A program made the position numbers and the translations under genes. Source: Stagnihabitans sp043738565 (GTDB taxonomy: Bacteria > Pseudomonadota > Alphaproteobacteria > Rhodobacterales > Rhodobacteraceae). Taken from it: a stretch of 13,715 nucleotides of DNA. The stretch covers positions 1-13,715 of the forward strand of contig JAYUGA010000155.1 of assembly GCA_043738565.1 (NCBI GenBank). The letters run 5' to 3'. Position 1 is the stretch's first letter. The number at the start of each line of letters is the position of its first letter. This document shows positions 6,276-13,352 of this stretch, in pieces. Below the pieces are notes generated by a model. The model ran no database searches, had not been told where the DNA came from, and saw only the letters and a program-made list of their open reading frames with translations.

Positions 6276-6321
6276 CCGGGGCGCTGCCCCGGACCCCGGG
6301 ATATTTGGGGACAGATAATGG
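6276..6321 (+). repeat. Dispersed hairpin + GGATATTT element, copy 2 (trmJ-ctaA gap)
   Basis: CCGGGGC (6276-6282) pairs with GCCCCGG (6286-6292) around a three-base loop. The conserved block follows at 6299-6321: GGATATTT, GGGGACAG, ATAATGG. It is nearly the same as copy 1 (21 of 23 bases). Within the 201-bp gap between trmJ and ctaA I see no open reading frame that looks real and no convincing promoter with correct spacing. The ATG-like end of this copy (6318-6320) does not open a useful frame, which shows that the ATG belongs to the repeat and is not always a start codon. Confidence 0.75.
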
Positions 6322-6406
6322 GAGAGGGCAAGGGTGGATTGACGCAGGGACTTGAAGGCACGGGGGGCGGGGAATAGGGTGTGGACCAAGGGAAAAGGGG
6401 CGGCGG

Positions 6407-7576
6407 ATGGCGGGCAAGCGCAGCATTTTTGAAGAGGTTGGGGCAGCGTCTGCGGCCGCGGTGAAGCCGGCCGGCGGGATGATTGATGCGCGGGGCGGGG
6501 GCGCGCGCGGGGGGATAAGGCTGTGGCTGGCCGTCATATTCCTGATGGTTGCGGCGATGGTGCTGGTGGGTGGGCTGACCCGGCTGACCGACAGTGGGCT
6601 GTCGATTACCGAATGGCGTCCGGTGATGGGGGCGCTGCCGCCGCTGAATGACGCGGATTGGGCGGATCAGTTTGCGAAGTATCAGGCCAGTCCGCAGTAT
6701 CTGCTAGTGAACAACGCCATGACGCTGGATGCCTTCAAGGGGATCTTCTGGTGGGAATGGGCGCATCGCAATCTGGGGCGGCTGATCGGGCTGGTCTGGG
6801 CGGTCGGGTTCGCGGGCTTTCTGCTGGCGCGGAGGATACCTGTGGGGTGGGCCGGCCGGCTGTTGTGCCTGGGGGTCTTGGGCGGGTTGCAGGGGGCGAT
6901 TGGCTGGTGGATGGTGTCCTCGGGGCTGGCGGGCGGGATGGTTTCGGTGGCCTCGTACCGGCTGGCGGTGCATCTGGGGCTGGCCTTTGCGATTTTGGGC
7001 ATGTGTGCGTGGTATGTGTTTTTGCTGGGGCGCGGCGAAACGGATTTGATCACGGCGCGACGGAATGGTGAACGGAAGCTGTATGGGATGGCAACCGGCG
7101 TCATGCATCTGCTGTTCTTGCAGATCTTGCTCGGGGCCTTGGTGGCGGGGATTGACGCGGGGCGCGGGTTTCCGACCTGGCCGGACATGAACGGCTCGTT
7201 TTTTCCGGCGGATGCGTTTTATGCGCCCGATGCGCAAGGTGGCGCGCGTCCGGTCTGGGCGGCGTTCTTTGAGAATGCCGGTCTGGTGCAGTTCATGCAC
7301 CGGATGACGGGCTATCTGCTGTTCGCCTTTGGCGTGGTGACTTGGGCGAGGGGCCGGAAGTCGGCGTATCGGGCCACCCGCAGGGCTTTCAACGCGGTGT
7401 TGGCGATGCTGGTTTTGCAGGTCGCCTTGGGCATCTACACCGCGCTGTCGGCGGCGCGGCTGGATGTGGCGATCACCCATCAGGTCGGCGCGGTGCTGCT
7501 GTGGGTGCTGGTGATCCGGGCGCGGCACATGGCGCTGTATCCGGTGCAGGGATCAATTCGGGAGGGCACGGCGTGA
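6407..7576 (+). CDS. ctaA: Heme A synthase (CtaA/COX15 type)
   Basis: CtaA oxidises the C8 methyl of heme O to a formyl group, giving heme A for aa3-type cytochrome oxidase, in the inner membrane. The 389 residues hold about eight membrane segments in two homologous halves. Conserved segments are GGLTRLTDSGLSITEWRP (Glu69), WWEWAHR (His120), LQGAIGWWMVSSGL, YRLAVHL (His189), LLGALVAGIDAGRGFPTWPD, FMHRMTGYLL (His298) and ITHQVGAVLL (His358). The four histidines are the expected heme ligands. The cytoplasmic N-terminus of about 35 residues is Ala/Gly-rich. The ATG has AAGGGG (6395-6400) upstream. No ctaB or oxidase subunit gene is in the window. It overlaps the M32 peptidase by four bases (GTGA), an unusual partner for a heme enzyme. 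Confidence 0.97.
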   Translation: MAGKRSIFEEVGAASAAAVKPAGGMIDARGGGARGGIRLWLAVIFLMVAAMVLVGGLTRLTDSGLSITEWRPVMGALPPLNDADWADQFAKYQASPQYLLVNNAMTLDAFKGIFWWEWAHRNLGRLIGLVWAVGFAGFLLARRIPVGWAGRLLCLGVLGGLQGAIGWWMVSSGLAGGMVSVASYRLAVHLGLAFAILGMCAWYVFLLGRGETDLITARRNGERKLYGMATGVMHLLFLQILLGALVAGIDAGRGFPTWPDMNGSFFPADAFYAPDAQGGARPVWAAFFENAGLVQFMHRMTGYLLFAFGVVTWARGRKSAYRATRRAFNAVLAMLVLQVALGIYTALSAARLDVAITHQVGAVLLWVLVIRARHMALYPVQGSIREGTA

Positions 7577-9051
7577 CCAACAATACGGCATATGCGCAAT
7601 TGATGGCGTTTCAGCGGCAGACCGAGGCCCTGGCGCTGGTCGCCGAACGGCTGGGCTGGGATCAGGAAACCATGATGCCGCGCGGCGCTGCCGAACAGCG
7701 CAGCGAGGAAATGGCGGCGATGGAGGGGATTTTGCATTCGCGCCGCACCGATCCCCGGCTGGCCGATTGGCTGGAGGCGGCGGACCCGGTGGATGAGGAG
7801 GGTCGGGCGCAGATCCGGGCGATAAGGCGGTCGTTCGTGCGGGCGACCAAGGTGCCGTCGGACCTGGCGCAGGAGATCGCGCGGGTAACCTCGACCGCGC
7901 AGGGGATCTGGGCGGAGGCGCGGGCCAATGAGCGGGTCGAGGATTTCCTGCCGACACTGGCCGAGGTTGTCGGCTTGCGGCGGCAGGAGGCGGCGTGTCT
8001 GGCGCAGGGCGGCGATCTGTATGACGCGCTGATTGACGATTACGAGCCGGGGGCTACGGCAGAGAGCCTGGCGGCGATGTTCGGGCGGATGCGGCCCCGG
8101 CTGGTCGCGTTGCGCGAGGCGGTGCTGGGGTCGCCGGTGCCCAAGGCGGTGAAGGGGCATTTTGGCGAGGCGGCGCAACTCAGGCTTTCGCGGGATCTGG
8201 CCTCGACCTTTGGCTATGACTGGAGCCGGGGGCGGATTGATCTGGCGGTGCATCCGTTCTCGTCCGGGAGCGCCTATGACAGCCGGATCACCACACGGGT
8301 GGTGGAGAGCGAGCCGTTCAACTGTATCTACTCGACGATCCATGAGGTCGGGCATTCGAGTTACGAGTTGAATGTCGATGCCGATTACAAGCTGACGGCG
8401 ATCGGGCGCGGGGTGTCGATGGGGGTGCATGAAAGTCAGAGCCGGATTTATGAGAACCAGATCGGGCGGGGCCGGGGGTTTACCGGGTTTTTGTACGGCG
8501 AGATGCGGCAGCGGTTTGATGATTTCGGCATCGGCTCGGCAGAGGAGTTCTATCGCGCGGTCAACCGGGTGCAGCCGGGGTTCATCAGGACCGAGGCGGA
8601 TGAGGTGCATTACAATCTGCACATCATGCTGCGGTTCGATCTGGAGCGGGCTTTGGTGCGCGGCGATCTGGCGGTCGAGGATCTGGAGGCGGCGTGGAAC
8701 GACCGCTTCCTGGCGGATTTCGGGGTGGCGGTGGACCGGCCGGCGCACGGGCTGTTGCAGGACGTGCATTGGGCGGTGGGGCTGTTTGGCTATTTCCCGA
8801 CCTATAGTTTGGGCAATGTCTATGCCGGCTGCCTGTATCAGGCGTTGACGGCGGCGGTGCCGGGGTTGGAAGAACAGCTTGGGCGCGGCGATACGTCGGA
8901 AGCGGTGGGCTGGCTGCGCGAGAATTTGCAACGGCATGGCGGGCTGCGGACGCCAAGGGAGACGGTGGCGGTCGCGTGCGGGTTCGAGCCGTCGGAGGGG
9001 CCGCTGCTGGATTATCTGGAGGCGAAGTTCCGCGGATTGTACGGGTTGTAG
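7573..9051 (+). CDS. M32-family metallocarboxypeptidase (thermostable carboxypeptidase Taq type)
   Basis: This 492-residue cytoplasmic zinc enzyme removes C-terminal amino acids from peptides. It has the metal motif HEVGH (257-261, preceded by STI), the third-ligand region VHESQSRIYEN (His286, Glu287), and DEVHYNLHIMLRFDLERAL. LLQDVHWAVGLFGYFPTYSL and GNVYAG follow, all hallmark segments of M32. The N-terminal region has WDQETMMPRGAAEQRSEEMA, also typical. Length fits the family (about 490-500). The start is GTG 7573, with GGGAGGG (7560-7566) upstream and a four-base overlap with the ctaA stop. The same frame stays open back to 7342, but that part is antisense-like shadow inside ctaA. Translational coupling with ctaA is likely, but a functional link is not evident. 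Confidence 0.95.
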   Translation: MTNNTAYAQLMAFQRQTEALALVAERLGWDQETMMPRGAAEQRSEEMAAMEGILHSRRTDPRLADWLEAADPVDEEGRAQIRAIRRSFVRATKVPSDLAQEIARVTSTAQGIWAEARANERVEDFLPTLAEVVGLRRQEAACLAQGGDLYDALIDDYEPGATAESLAAMFGRMRPRLVALREAVLGSPVPKAVKGHFGEAAQLRLSRDLASTFGYDWSRGRIDLAVHPFSSGSAYDSRITTRVVESEPFNCIYSTIHEVGHSSYELNVDADYKLTAIGRGVSMGVHESQSRIYENQIGRGRGFTGFLYGEMRQRFDDFGIGSAEEFYRAVNRVQPGFIRTEADEVHYNLHIMLRFDLERALVRGDLAVEDLEAAWNDRFLADFGVAVDRPAHGLLQDVHWAVGLFGYFPTYSLGNVYAGCLYQALTAAVPGLEEQLGRGDTSEAVGWLRENLQRHGGLRTPRETVAVACGFEPSEGPLLDYLEAKFRGLYGL

Positions 9052-9079
9052 TTCCGGGCGTTCCGCTGGGGGCTGGCCG

Positions 9080-9136
9080 CTGGAGGGTTTCACACCCTCC
9101 AGACCTCCGGTGGGATATTTGAACCAATGTGAAAGG
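9080..9136 (+). repeat. Dispersed hairpin + GGATATTT element, copy 3 (after M32 peptidase)
   Basis: CTGGAGGGT (9080-9088) pairs perfectly with ACCCTCCAG (9094-9102) around five bases. The conserved block follows at 9112-9136: GGGATATTTGA, ACCAATGTG, AAAGG. It matches copy 4 in 22 of 25 positions and copies 1-2 in the first nine. It lies in the 113-bp gap between the convergent M32 peptidase and enoyl-CoA-hydratase-like genes, where termination from the left is expected. Confidence 0.75.
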
Positions 9137-9164
9137 CCGAAATTTTAGATAAATTGTGGGGTTT

Positions 9165-9941
9165 TCAGGCCCAGTCGGGTTGGCGTTTTTCAAGAAATGC
9201 GGTGAGGCCTTCATCGGTTTGTGGCATCATCAGGTTGGCGACCATCGCGGCGCTGGCGCGGGCGTAGGCTTCTGTCAGGGAAGGGTCGGCGCGGGTGGCT
9301 TTGCCGATGGCGAGGGCTGCGGGCAGTTTGGCGGCGAGGGTCTCGGCAAAGCGGCGGGTTTCGGTGGTGAGGTCGTCGAGGCTGGCGATGCGGTTGACGA
9401 GGCCAAGGGTTTGGGCGCGGGCGGCGGTGATGAATTCACCGGTCGTGGCGAGTTCGAAGGCGGCCGCGGGCGGGATTTTGCGGGCGAGGGCGACCAGCGG
9501 CGTCGAGCAGAACAGGCCGATGTTGACGCCGTTGACGCCGAAGCGGGCGGTGTCTGACGCCACGATGAAATCGCAGGAGGCGGCGAGTTGGCAGCCGGCG
9601 GCGGTGGCTGTGCCCTGAACGCTGGCGATGGTGGGTTGCGGCAGTCGGGTCAGTTTCTGCATGACGCGGGCGCAGAGGTCGAACAGGGCGGTGAAGGCGG
9701 CGCGGCCGTGGTCGGAGTCGGCGCGGTGGGACTGGATTTCGCGGAGGTCGTGGCCGGCGCAGAAGTTTTTTCCTACGGCGCTGACGATGACGACGCGGAT
9801 TTCTGACCCGGCGATGGCGGCGAGTTCCGCGTCGAGGGCGGTCAGCATGGCGGTGGACAGGGCGTTGAGGCTGGCGGGGGTGTTCAGCGTCAGGCTGGCG
9901 ACCGCTCCGGTGTCGTGGCGCAGCAGGATCGGGTCGGACAT
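9165..9941 (-). CDS. Enoyl-CoA hydratase/isomerase-superfamily protein, ECHDC3-like, catalytic glutamates replaced
   Basis: The 258 residues have the crotonase fold: VASLTLNTPASLNALSTAM, the CoA oxyanion-hole segment KNFCAGHDLRE (residues 59-68), and VQGTATAAGCQLAASCDFIV. The C-terminal AFLEKRQPDW is also typical. Classical hydratases use two glutamates, in GGGCEL and in the FGQPE segment (Glu144 and Glu164 in the rat enzyme). Here these positions are Gln118 (AGCQL) and Gly138 (FGVNGVNIGLFCSTP), so normal hydration of enoyl-CoA is unlikely. The GVNIGLFCSTP stretch fits the ECHDC3 subgroup, whose reaction is poorly defined. The ATG at 9939-9941 has GAGG just upstream. The gene follows bactofilin on the same strand after 62 bp that contain a hairpin. 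Confidence 0.88.
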   Translation of the reverse strand: MSDPILLRHDTGAVASLTLNTPASLNALSTAMLTALDAELAAIAGSEIRVVIVSAVGKNFCAGHDLREIQSHRADSDHGRAAFTALFDLCARVMQKLTRLPQPTIASVQGTATAAGCQLAASCDFIVASDTARFGVNGVNIGLFCSTPLVALARKIPPAAAFELATTGEFITAARAQTLGLVNRIASLDDLTTETRRFAETLAAKLPAALAIGKATRADPSLTEAYARASAAMVANLMMPQTDEGLTAFLEKRQPDWA

Positions 9942-9969
9942 CGCTTGCCTCGCTGCCGCCCCAGCCTGA

Positions 9970-9992
9970 CCCTCTCCCGGCAGGGGAGAGGG
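9970..9992 (-). terminator. Hairpin between bactofilin and the ECHDC3-like gene
   Basis: CCCTCTCCC (9970-9978) pairs perfectly with GGGAGAGGG (9984-9992) around a five-base loop. It lies just after the bactofilin stop on the minus strand and 29 bases upstream of the next start codon. There is no T-run. It may be a partial terminator or an mRNA-stabilising stem. Similar CCCTCTCCC-GGGAGAGGG stems recur between genes of many GC-rich proteobacteria. Confidence 0.5.
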
Positions 9993-10003
9993 ATCCGGGA
10001 AGA

Positions 10004-10393
10004 TCAGGCCTTGTTCAGGGTGAACTTGCCTTCGATCCGCGCTCCGCTTTCGATGACGAGGGTAGTGTAGGTGATGTCGGCGGCGACCTCTGCCGACGAG
10101 CGCAGCGCGAAGTTGATGGTGACGACGCGGCCATCAAGGCGGCCCTTTATCTCGACCGTTTCGGCGGAGACGGTGCCGGTCATTTTGCCCTCGGAGCCTA
10201 CGATGAGGCCGCGGGCGGTCAAGTTGCCCTCGATCTCGCCCAGCACCTCGATGGTGCCGGTGGAGGAGATTTCGCCGGTGATCCGCAAGTCTTGCGCCAG
10301 CACCGATTTGGTGTTGCCGCCGGTCGGGCGGTTCTGCACAGCGGGCGGCTGCACGGCGGGGGCAGAGGTCGGATCGGGGGTCTTGCTGAACAT
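10004..10393 (-). CDS. Bactofilin family cytoskeletal protein
   Basis: The product is 129 residues long. A proline-rich disordered N-terminus (about residues 1-28) is followed by the bactofilin (DUF583) beta-helix. It is seen as a run of short repeats of hydrophobic and glycine residues: SVLAQDLRITGEISSTGTIE, VLGEIEGNLTARGLIVG, GTVSAETVEIKGRLDGRVV and ADITYTTLVIESGARIEG. Bactofilins polymerise without nucleotide into filaments that position cell-wall or stalk enzymes, often at the inner membrane. A partner M23 peptidase gene, frequent next to bactofilins, is not present here. The ATG at 10391-10393 has AGGATG upstream. It diverges from the agmatinase gene across 175 bp. A 7-bp inverted repeat lies 20 bases in front of the start. 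Confidence 0.93.
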   Translation of the reverse strand: MFSKTPDPTSAPAVQPPAVQNRPTGGNTKSVLAQDLRITGEISSTGTIEVLGEIEGNLTARGLIVGSEGKMTGTVSAETVEIKGRLDGRVVTINFALRSSAEVAADITYTTLVIESGARIEGKFTLNKA

Positions 10394-10412
10394 CGTGACA
10401 TCCTGTGACGGG

Positions 10413-10433
10413 TTCGTGCAGGATAAGCACGAA
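10413..10433. promoter_or_regulatory. Inverted repeat in the bactofilin/agmatinase divergent gap
   Basis: TTCGTGC (10413-10419) and GCACGAA (10427-10433) are perfect inverse copies with seven bases between them. On the minus strand a TTGACC box lies upstream (complement of 10446-10451), but the best -10 candidate (TATCCT, inside the repeat) is 20 bases away, too far for a good promoter. The repeat could be an operator or a 5' leader hairpin for bactofilin. A second, weaker symmetric site, TCAAG-CCA-CTTGA, lies at 10488-10500, nearer agmatinase. Confidence 0.35.
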
Positions 10434-10568
10434 AACCGGGGTCAGGGTCAAGGGTCGCGCGCGGCGCAGGGGGCTGTCCGTGCGAATTCAAGCCACTTGA
10501 TGTCGCGGGCGGGCCAGCGCGGGTCGGTGGGCGGTGATTGGATGGCGCGACAAGTACAGGAGTGGCGG

Positions 10569-11555
10569 ATGGGTGACGGGTTCTTTCAACCGGTGTCGGG
10601 GCTTGACAGCCCGCGATTCGCTGGCATTCCGACCTTCATGCGGTTACCGCATGTTGGCTTTGATCACCCTCGGTTTTCCGAGGTGCAGATCGGGCTGATC
10701 GGCGCGCCCTGGGACGGCGGGACGACCAACCGGCCGGGACCGCGGCATGGGCCGCGGCAGTTGCGCGATATGTCCACCATGATCCGGGCGCAGAATGGCG
10801 CGACCTGGGTGGCGCCGTTCGATCTGGCGCGCTGTGCCGATCTGGGCGATGTGGCAGTCAATCCCGGCGATCTGATGGATTCTATGGCGCGGATGGAGGC
10901 GTTTTATGGCCGGGTGCGGGCGGCGGGAATAGTGCCGCTGACCGGCGGCGGCGATCATCTGTGCACTTTGCCGATCCTGCGGGCTTTGGGACGCGGGCGA
11001 ATGTTGGGGCTGATCCAGTTCGACAGCCATACCGACCTGAACGACGCGTATTTCGGGACATCGCGCTACAATCACGGGACGCCGTTCCGGCGGGCGGTGG
11101 AGGAGGGGCTGCTGGACCCCAGGCGCTATGTCATCATCGGCATACGCGGGACGGCTTATGGGCGGGAGGATTGGGATTTCGCGGCCTCCGTTGGCATTCG
11201 CATTGTTCCGATTGCGGAGTTTCACGCACGGGGCGCCGAGGATGTGATGGCCGAGGCGCGGGAGATTGTCGGCAAGGGCGAGACCTATGTGACCTATGAC
11301 ATTGATTTCGTGGACCCGACCTTCGCGCCGGGGACCGGGACGCCGGAGGTCGGCGGGCCGAACAGCTGGCAGGCGTTGCAGGTGGCGCGGGGGTTGCGCG
11401 GGGTGAATGTGGTCGGGGCGGATCTGGTCGAGGTGTCGCCGCCGTTTGATGCCTCGGGCGGGACGGCCTGGCTGGGGGCAAGCCTGATGTTCGAGATGCT
11501 GTGCGTGATGGCGGAGCGGGTCGGGGGCCAGCCCCCAAGCCCCCGGGATATTTGA
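10569..11555 (+). CDS. speB: Agmatinase-type ureohydrolase (arginase superfamily)
   Basis: The 328-residue enzyme belongs to the binuclear manganese ureohydrolases, which split a guanidino group to urea and an amine. Agmatine to putrescine is the commonest reaction; guanidinobutyrate or other guanidino compounds are possible. Metal ligands are all present: GGGDHL (His130), FDSHTD (Asp152, His154, Asp156) and YDIDFVDP (Asp244, Asp246), followed by FAPGTGTPEVGG. The ATG at 10569 has AGGAG (10558-10562) at ideal spacing. ATG 10542 is in frame but poorly supported, and the open frame back to 10071 is antisense to bactofilin. The last codons and the stop codon are made by a dispersed repeat (copy 4), so the tail after VMAERVGGQ is probably not conserved. 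The next gene follows after 21 bases. Confidence 0.9.
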   Translation: MGDGFFQPVSGLDSPRFAGIPTFMRLPHVGFDHPRFSEVQIGLIGAPWDGGTTNRPGPRHGPRQLRDMSTMIRAQNGATWVAPFDLARCADLGDVAVNPGDLMDSMARMEAFYGRVRAAGIVPLTGGGDHLCTLPILRALGRGRMLGLIQFDSHTDLNDAYFGTSRYNHGTPFRRAVEEGLLDPRRYVIIGIRGTAYGREDWDFAASVGIRIVPIAEFHARGAEDVMAEAREIVGKGETYVTYDIDFVDPTFAPGTGTPEVGGPNSWQALQVARGLRGVNVVGADLVEVSPPFDASGGTAWLGASLMFEMLCVMAERVGGQPPSPRDI

Positions 11556-11569
11556 GCCAATATGCAAGG
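11523..11569 (+). repeat. Dispersed hairpin + GGATATTT element, copy 4 (overlaps agmatinase 3' end)
   Basis: GGGGGC (11523-11528) pairs with GCCCCC (11531-11536), and the conserved block is at 11545-11569: GGGATATTTGA, GCCAATATG, CAAGG. The TGA in the block (11553-11555) is the agmatinase stop. The block also carries an ATG (11562) and most of the AAGGTGGG ribosome site of the following amidohydrolase gene. This copy therefore contributes to the end of one gene and the translation start of the next. Confidence 0.75.
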
Positions 11570-11576
11570 TGGGACG

Positions 11577-13241
11577 ATGCAGGTGGAAATGATCATCACC
11601 GGGGCGCGCGTTCTGACGATGGCTGACGGCTGCCCGAGGGCGGAGGCGGTGGCGGTTGCCGGCGGGCGGATCGTGGCGGTGGGGTCGGATGCCGAGATTG
11701 CGGCGCTGGCGGGGCCGGACGCCCGTGTGATCGAGGCGGGCGGGCGGACGCTGTTGCCGGGGTTTTTCGAGAGCCACCTGCACCTGGTGCTGGGCGGTGT
11801 CGAACTGGAGCAGTTGCAGATTGGCGGGCTGCACGGGTTTGCGGGGTTGCAGGCGGCGTTCCGGTCCTATGCGGCGGCGCGGCCCGGTCTGGCGCTGGTG
11901 ATGGCGCAGGGGGCGGCTTACGCAATACTCGGCCATCCGGTGACGCGGTTTGATCTGGATGCGGTGATTGCGGACCGGCCGATTGCGATGATGGCCCCGG
12001 ATCACCATACGGTCTGGGCCAATACGGCGGCGTTGACGGCGGCGGGGCTGCTGTTTGGCGCGGCGATGCCGCATGGCCACGAGGTGGTAATGGCGGCGGA
12101 TGGCACGGCCAGTGGCGAGTTGCGCGAGTTCGAGGCGTTCGGGCCGGTGCTGGCGCTGGGCGGGGCGGCGCATCTGCAACTGGGGATTGCGACGGGCGGC
12201 GAGCCGGACCCCTGGCCGGATGCGGCGCAGCGGGCGCGGGACAAAGACCGCGTGGCGGCGGGGCTGGCGCATTGTGCGGCGCAGGGGATTACCGCGATGG
12301 TGAACATGGATGGCAACCGCTACACCTGTGCCTTGCTGGCCGAGATGCGGGCGGAGGGGCGGCTGACGGCGCGGGTCAAGGTGCCGTTCCATTTCAAGCC
12401 GCATATGGCACTGGCGGAACTGGAGCTGGCTTCAGCGATGACGGCGGAGTTCGATGACGAATGGGTCACCTCGGGCTTTGTGAAGCTGTTCATGGATGGC
12501 GTGATGGACAGCCGGACCGCCTTCATGCTGCAGGACTATCCGGGGGTGCCGGGGCACCGGTCGTTCCCGCTGTTCGAACCGGAGCGGTTCAAGGCGATCT
12601 GCGCCGAGATTGACCGGCGCGGCTTGCAGATTGCGGTGCATGCGATTGGCGATGGTGCGGTACGGAGCACGATCGACGGCTATGAGGCGGCATTGGTAGC
12701 CAATGGAAGGCGCGATGCCCGGCACCGGATCGAGCATATCGAGCTGATCGACCGGGCCGATGTGCCTCGGTTGGGGGCGTTGGGGATCACGGCGAGCGTC
12801 CAGCCGCCGCATCCGCCGGGAGCGATGGATTTCCCGATGTCGTCGATGGAGACGGTGCTGCCCCGGCACCGCTGGCGGGATGCCTATCTGTGGAAAACGC
12901 TGGCGGATGCGGGTGCGCCGGTGGCGTTTGCCAGCGACTGGCCGGTGACGGATGTGTCGGTGATGCGCGGGTTGCAGGCGGCCTTGATGCGGATGCCCTA
13001 TGAAGGTTGCGGCGATGAAAGGCTGGGGCTGATGGACACGCTGCACGCCTATACGGCGGGCGGGGCATGGGCCGCGCATATGGAGGGGACGTGCGGGCGG
13101 CTGATGCCGGGGCTGGCGGCGGATCTGGTGCTGTTGGACGGGGATATTGAGGCGATTGCGGTGGCGGAGTTGGGGGCTACGGGAATCGCGCTGACCATTT
13201 CGGGCGGGCAAATCACCCATCGCGGCGCAGGATTCGCCTGA
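11577..13241 (+). CDS. YtcJ-type metal-dependent amidohydrolase
   Basis: The 554-residue protein belongs to the amidohydrolase superfamily, YtcJ/NfdA-like branch, whose members hydrolyse amide bonds of small substrates. After a short beta domain (IITGARVLTMADG, GGRIVAVGSDAEIA) come the metal ligands: PGFFESHLHL (His67, His69), FVKLFMDGVMDSRTAFML (Lys303), HAIGDGAV (His355), HRIEHIEL (His387) and FASDWPVTD (Asp454). No signal peptide is seen, so it should act in the cytoplasm. The substrate is unknown. Placement 21 bp behind an agmatinase hints at a shared nitrogen-compound pathway, but this is inference. ATG 11577 is chosen because AAGGTGGG (11566-11573) precedes it. ATG 11562 is in frame but lies within a dispersed repeat. 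Confidence 0.92.
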   Translation: MQVEMIITGARVLTMADGCPRAEAVAVAGGRIVAVGSDAEIAALAGPDARVIEAGGRTLLPGFFESHLHLVLGGVELEQLQIGGLHGFAGLQAAFRSYAAARPGLALVMAQGAAYAILGHPVTRFDLDAVIADRPIAMMAPDHHTVWANTAALTAAGLLFGAAMPHGHEVVMAADGTASGELREFEAFGPVLALGGAAHLQLGIATGGEPDPWPDAAQRARDKDRVAAGLAHCAAQGITAMVNMDGNRYTCALLAEMRAEGRLTARVKVPFHFKPHMALAELELASAMTAEFDDEWVTSGFVKLFMDGVMDSRTAFMLQDYPGVPGHRSFPLFEPERFKAICAEIDRRGLQIAVHAIGDGAVRSTIDGYEAALVANGRRDARHRIEHIELIDRADVPRLGALGITASVQPPHPPGAMDFPMSSMETVLPRHRWRDAYLWKTLADAGAPVAFASDWPVTDVSVMRGLQAALMRMPYEGCGDERLGLMDTLHAYTAGGAWAAHMEGTCGRLMPGLAADLVLLDGDIEAIAVAELGATGIALTISGGQITHRGAGFA

Positions 13242-13258
13242 AACGGGGTGCGGCGGCA

Positions 13259-13277
13259 GCCCTGCGGCAGGCAGGGC
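13259..13277 (+). terminator. Hairpin after the amidohydrolase gene
   Basis: GCCCTGC (13259-13265) pairs with GCAGGGC (13271-13277) around GGCAG, 18 bases after the stop codon. A second stem follows: CTTGGCT (13283-13289) with AGCCAAG (13299-13305), with an A-rich nine-base loop. There is no T-run after either. Termination here is plausible because a strong rRNA-type promoter starts about 50 bases further on. Confidence 0.45.
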
Positions 13278-13352
13278 CAGGGCTTGGCTGCGGAAAAAAG
13301 CCAAGGAAACATGGGCTTCGTCAAGAAAACGTCATGTTGTGCATTTTTCCTC

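Noticed and set aside
6339..6378. TTGACG (6339-6344) as a -35 box for ctaA
   Set aside because: No acceptable -10 lies 16-18 bases downstream. The nearest A/T-rich hexamer is 28 bases away.
7342..7572. Upstream extension of the M32 peptidase frame
   Set aside because: It overlaps the conserved C-terminal membrane segments of ctaA, is Gly-rich nonsense, and the GTG at 7573 has a strong ribosome site.
7480..9093. Long minus-strand open frame (537 codons) opposite the M32 peptidase
   Set aside because: It has the same Arg/Pro/His-rich composition without recognisable domains. The plus-strand frame has the HEVGH and other M32 motifs.
10071..10568. Upstream extension of the agmatinase frame
   Set aside because: It runs antisense through bactofilin. 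The family begins near MGDGFF, and AGGAG lies correctly before ATG 10569.
10644..12404. Long open frame on the minus strand (586 codons) opposite agmatinase and the amidohydrolase
   Set aside because: It is rich in Arg, His, Pro and Gln, has no family pattern, and lies opposite two genes with complete catalytic motifs. It is an effect of high G/C at third codon positions.
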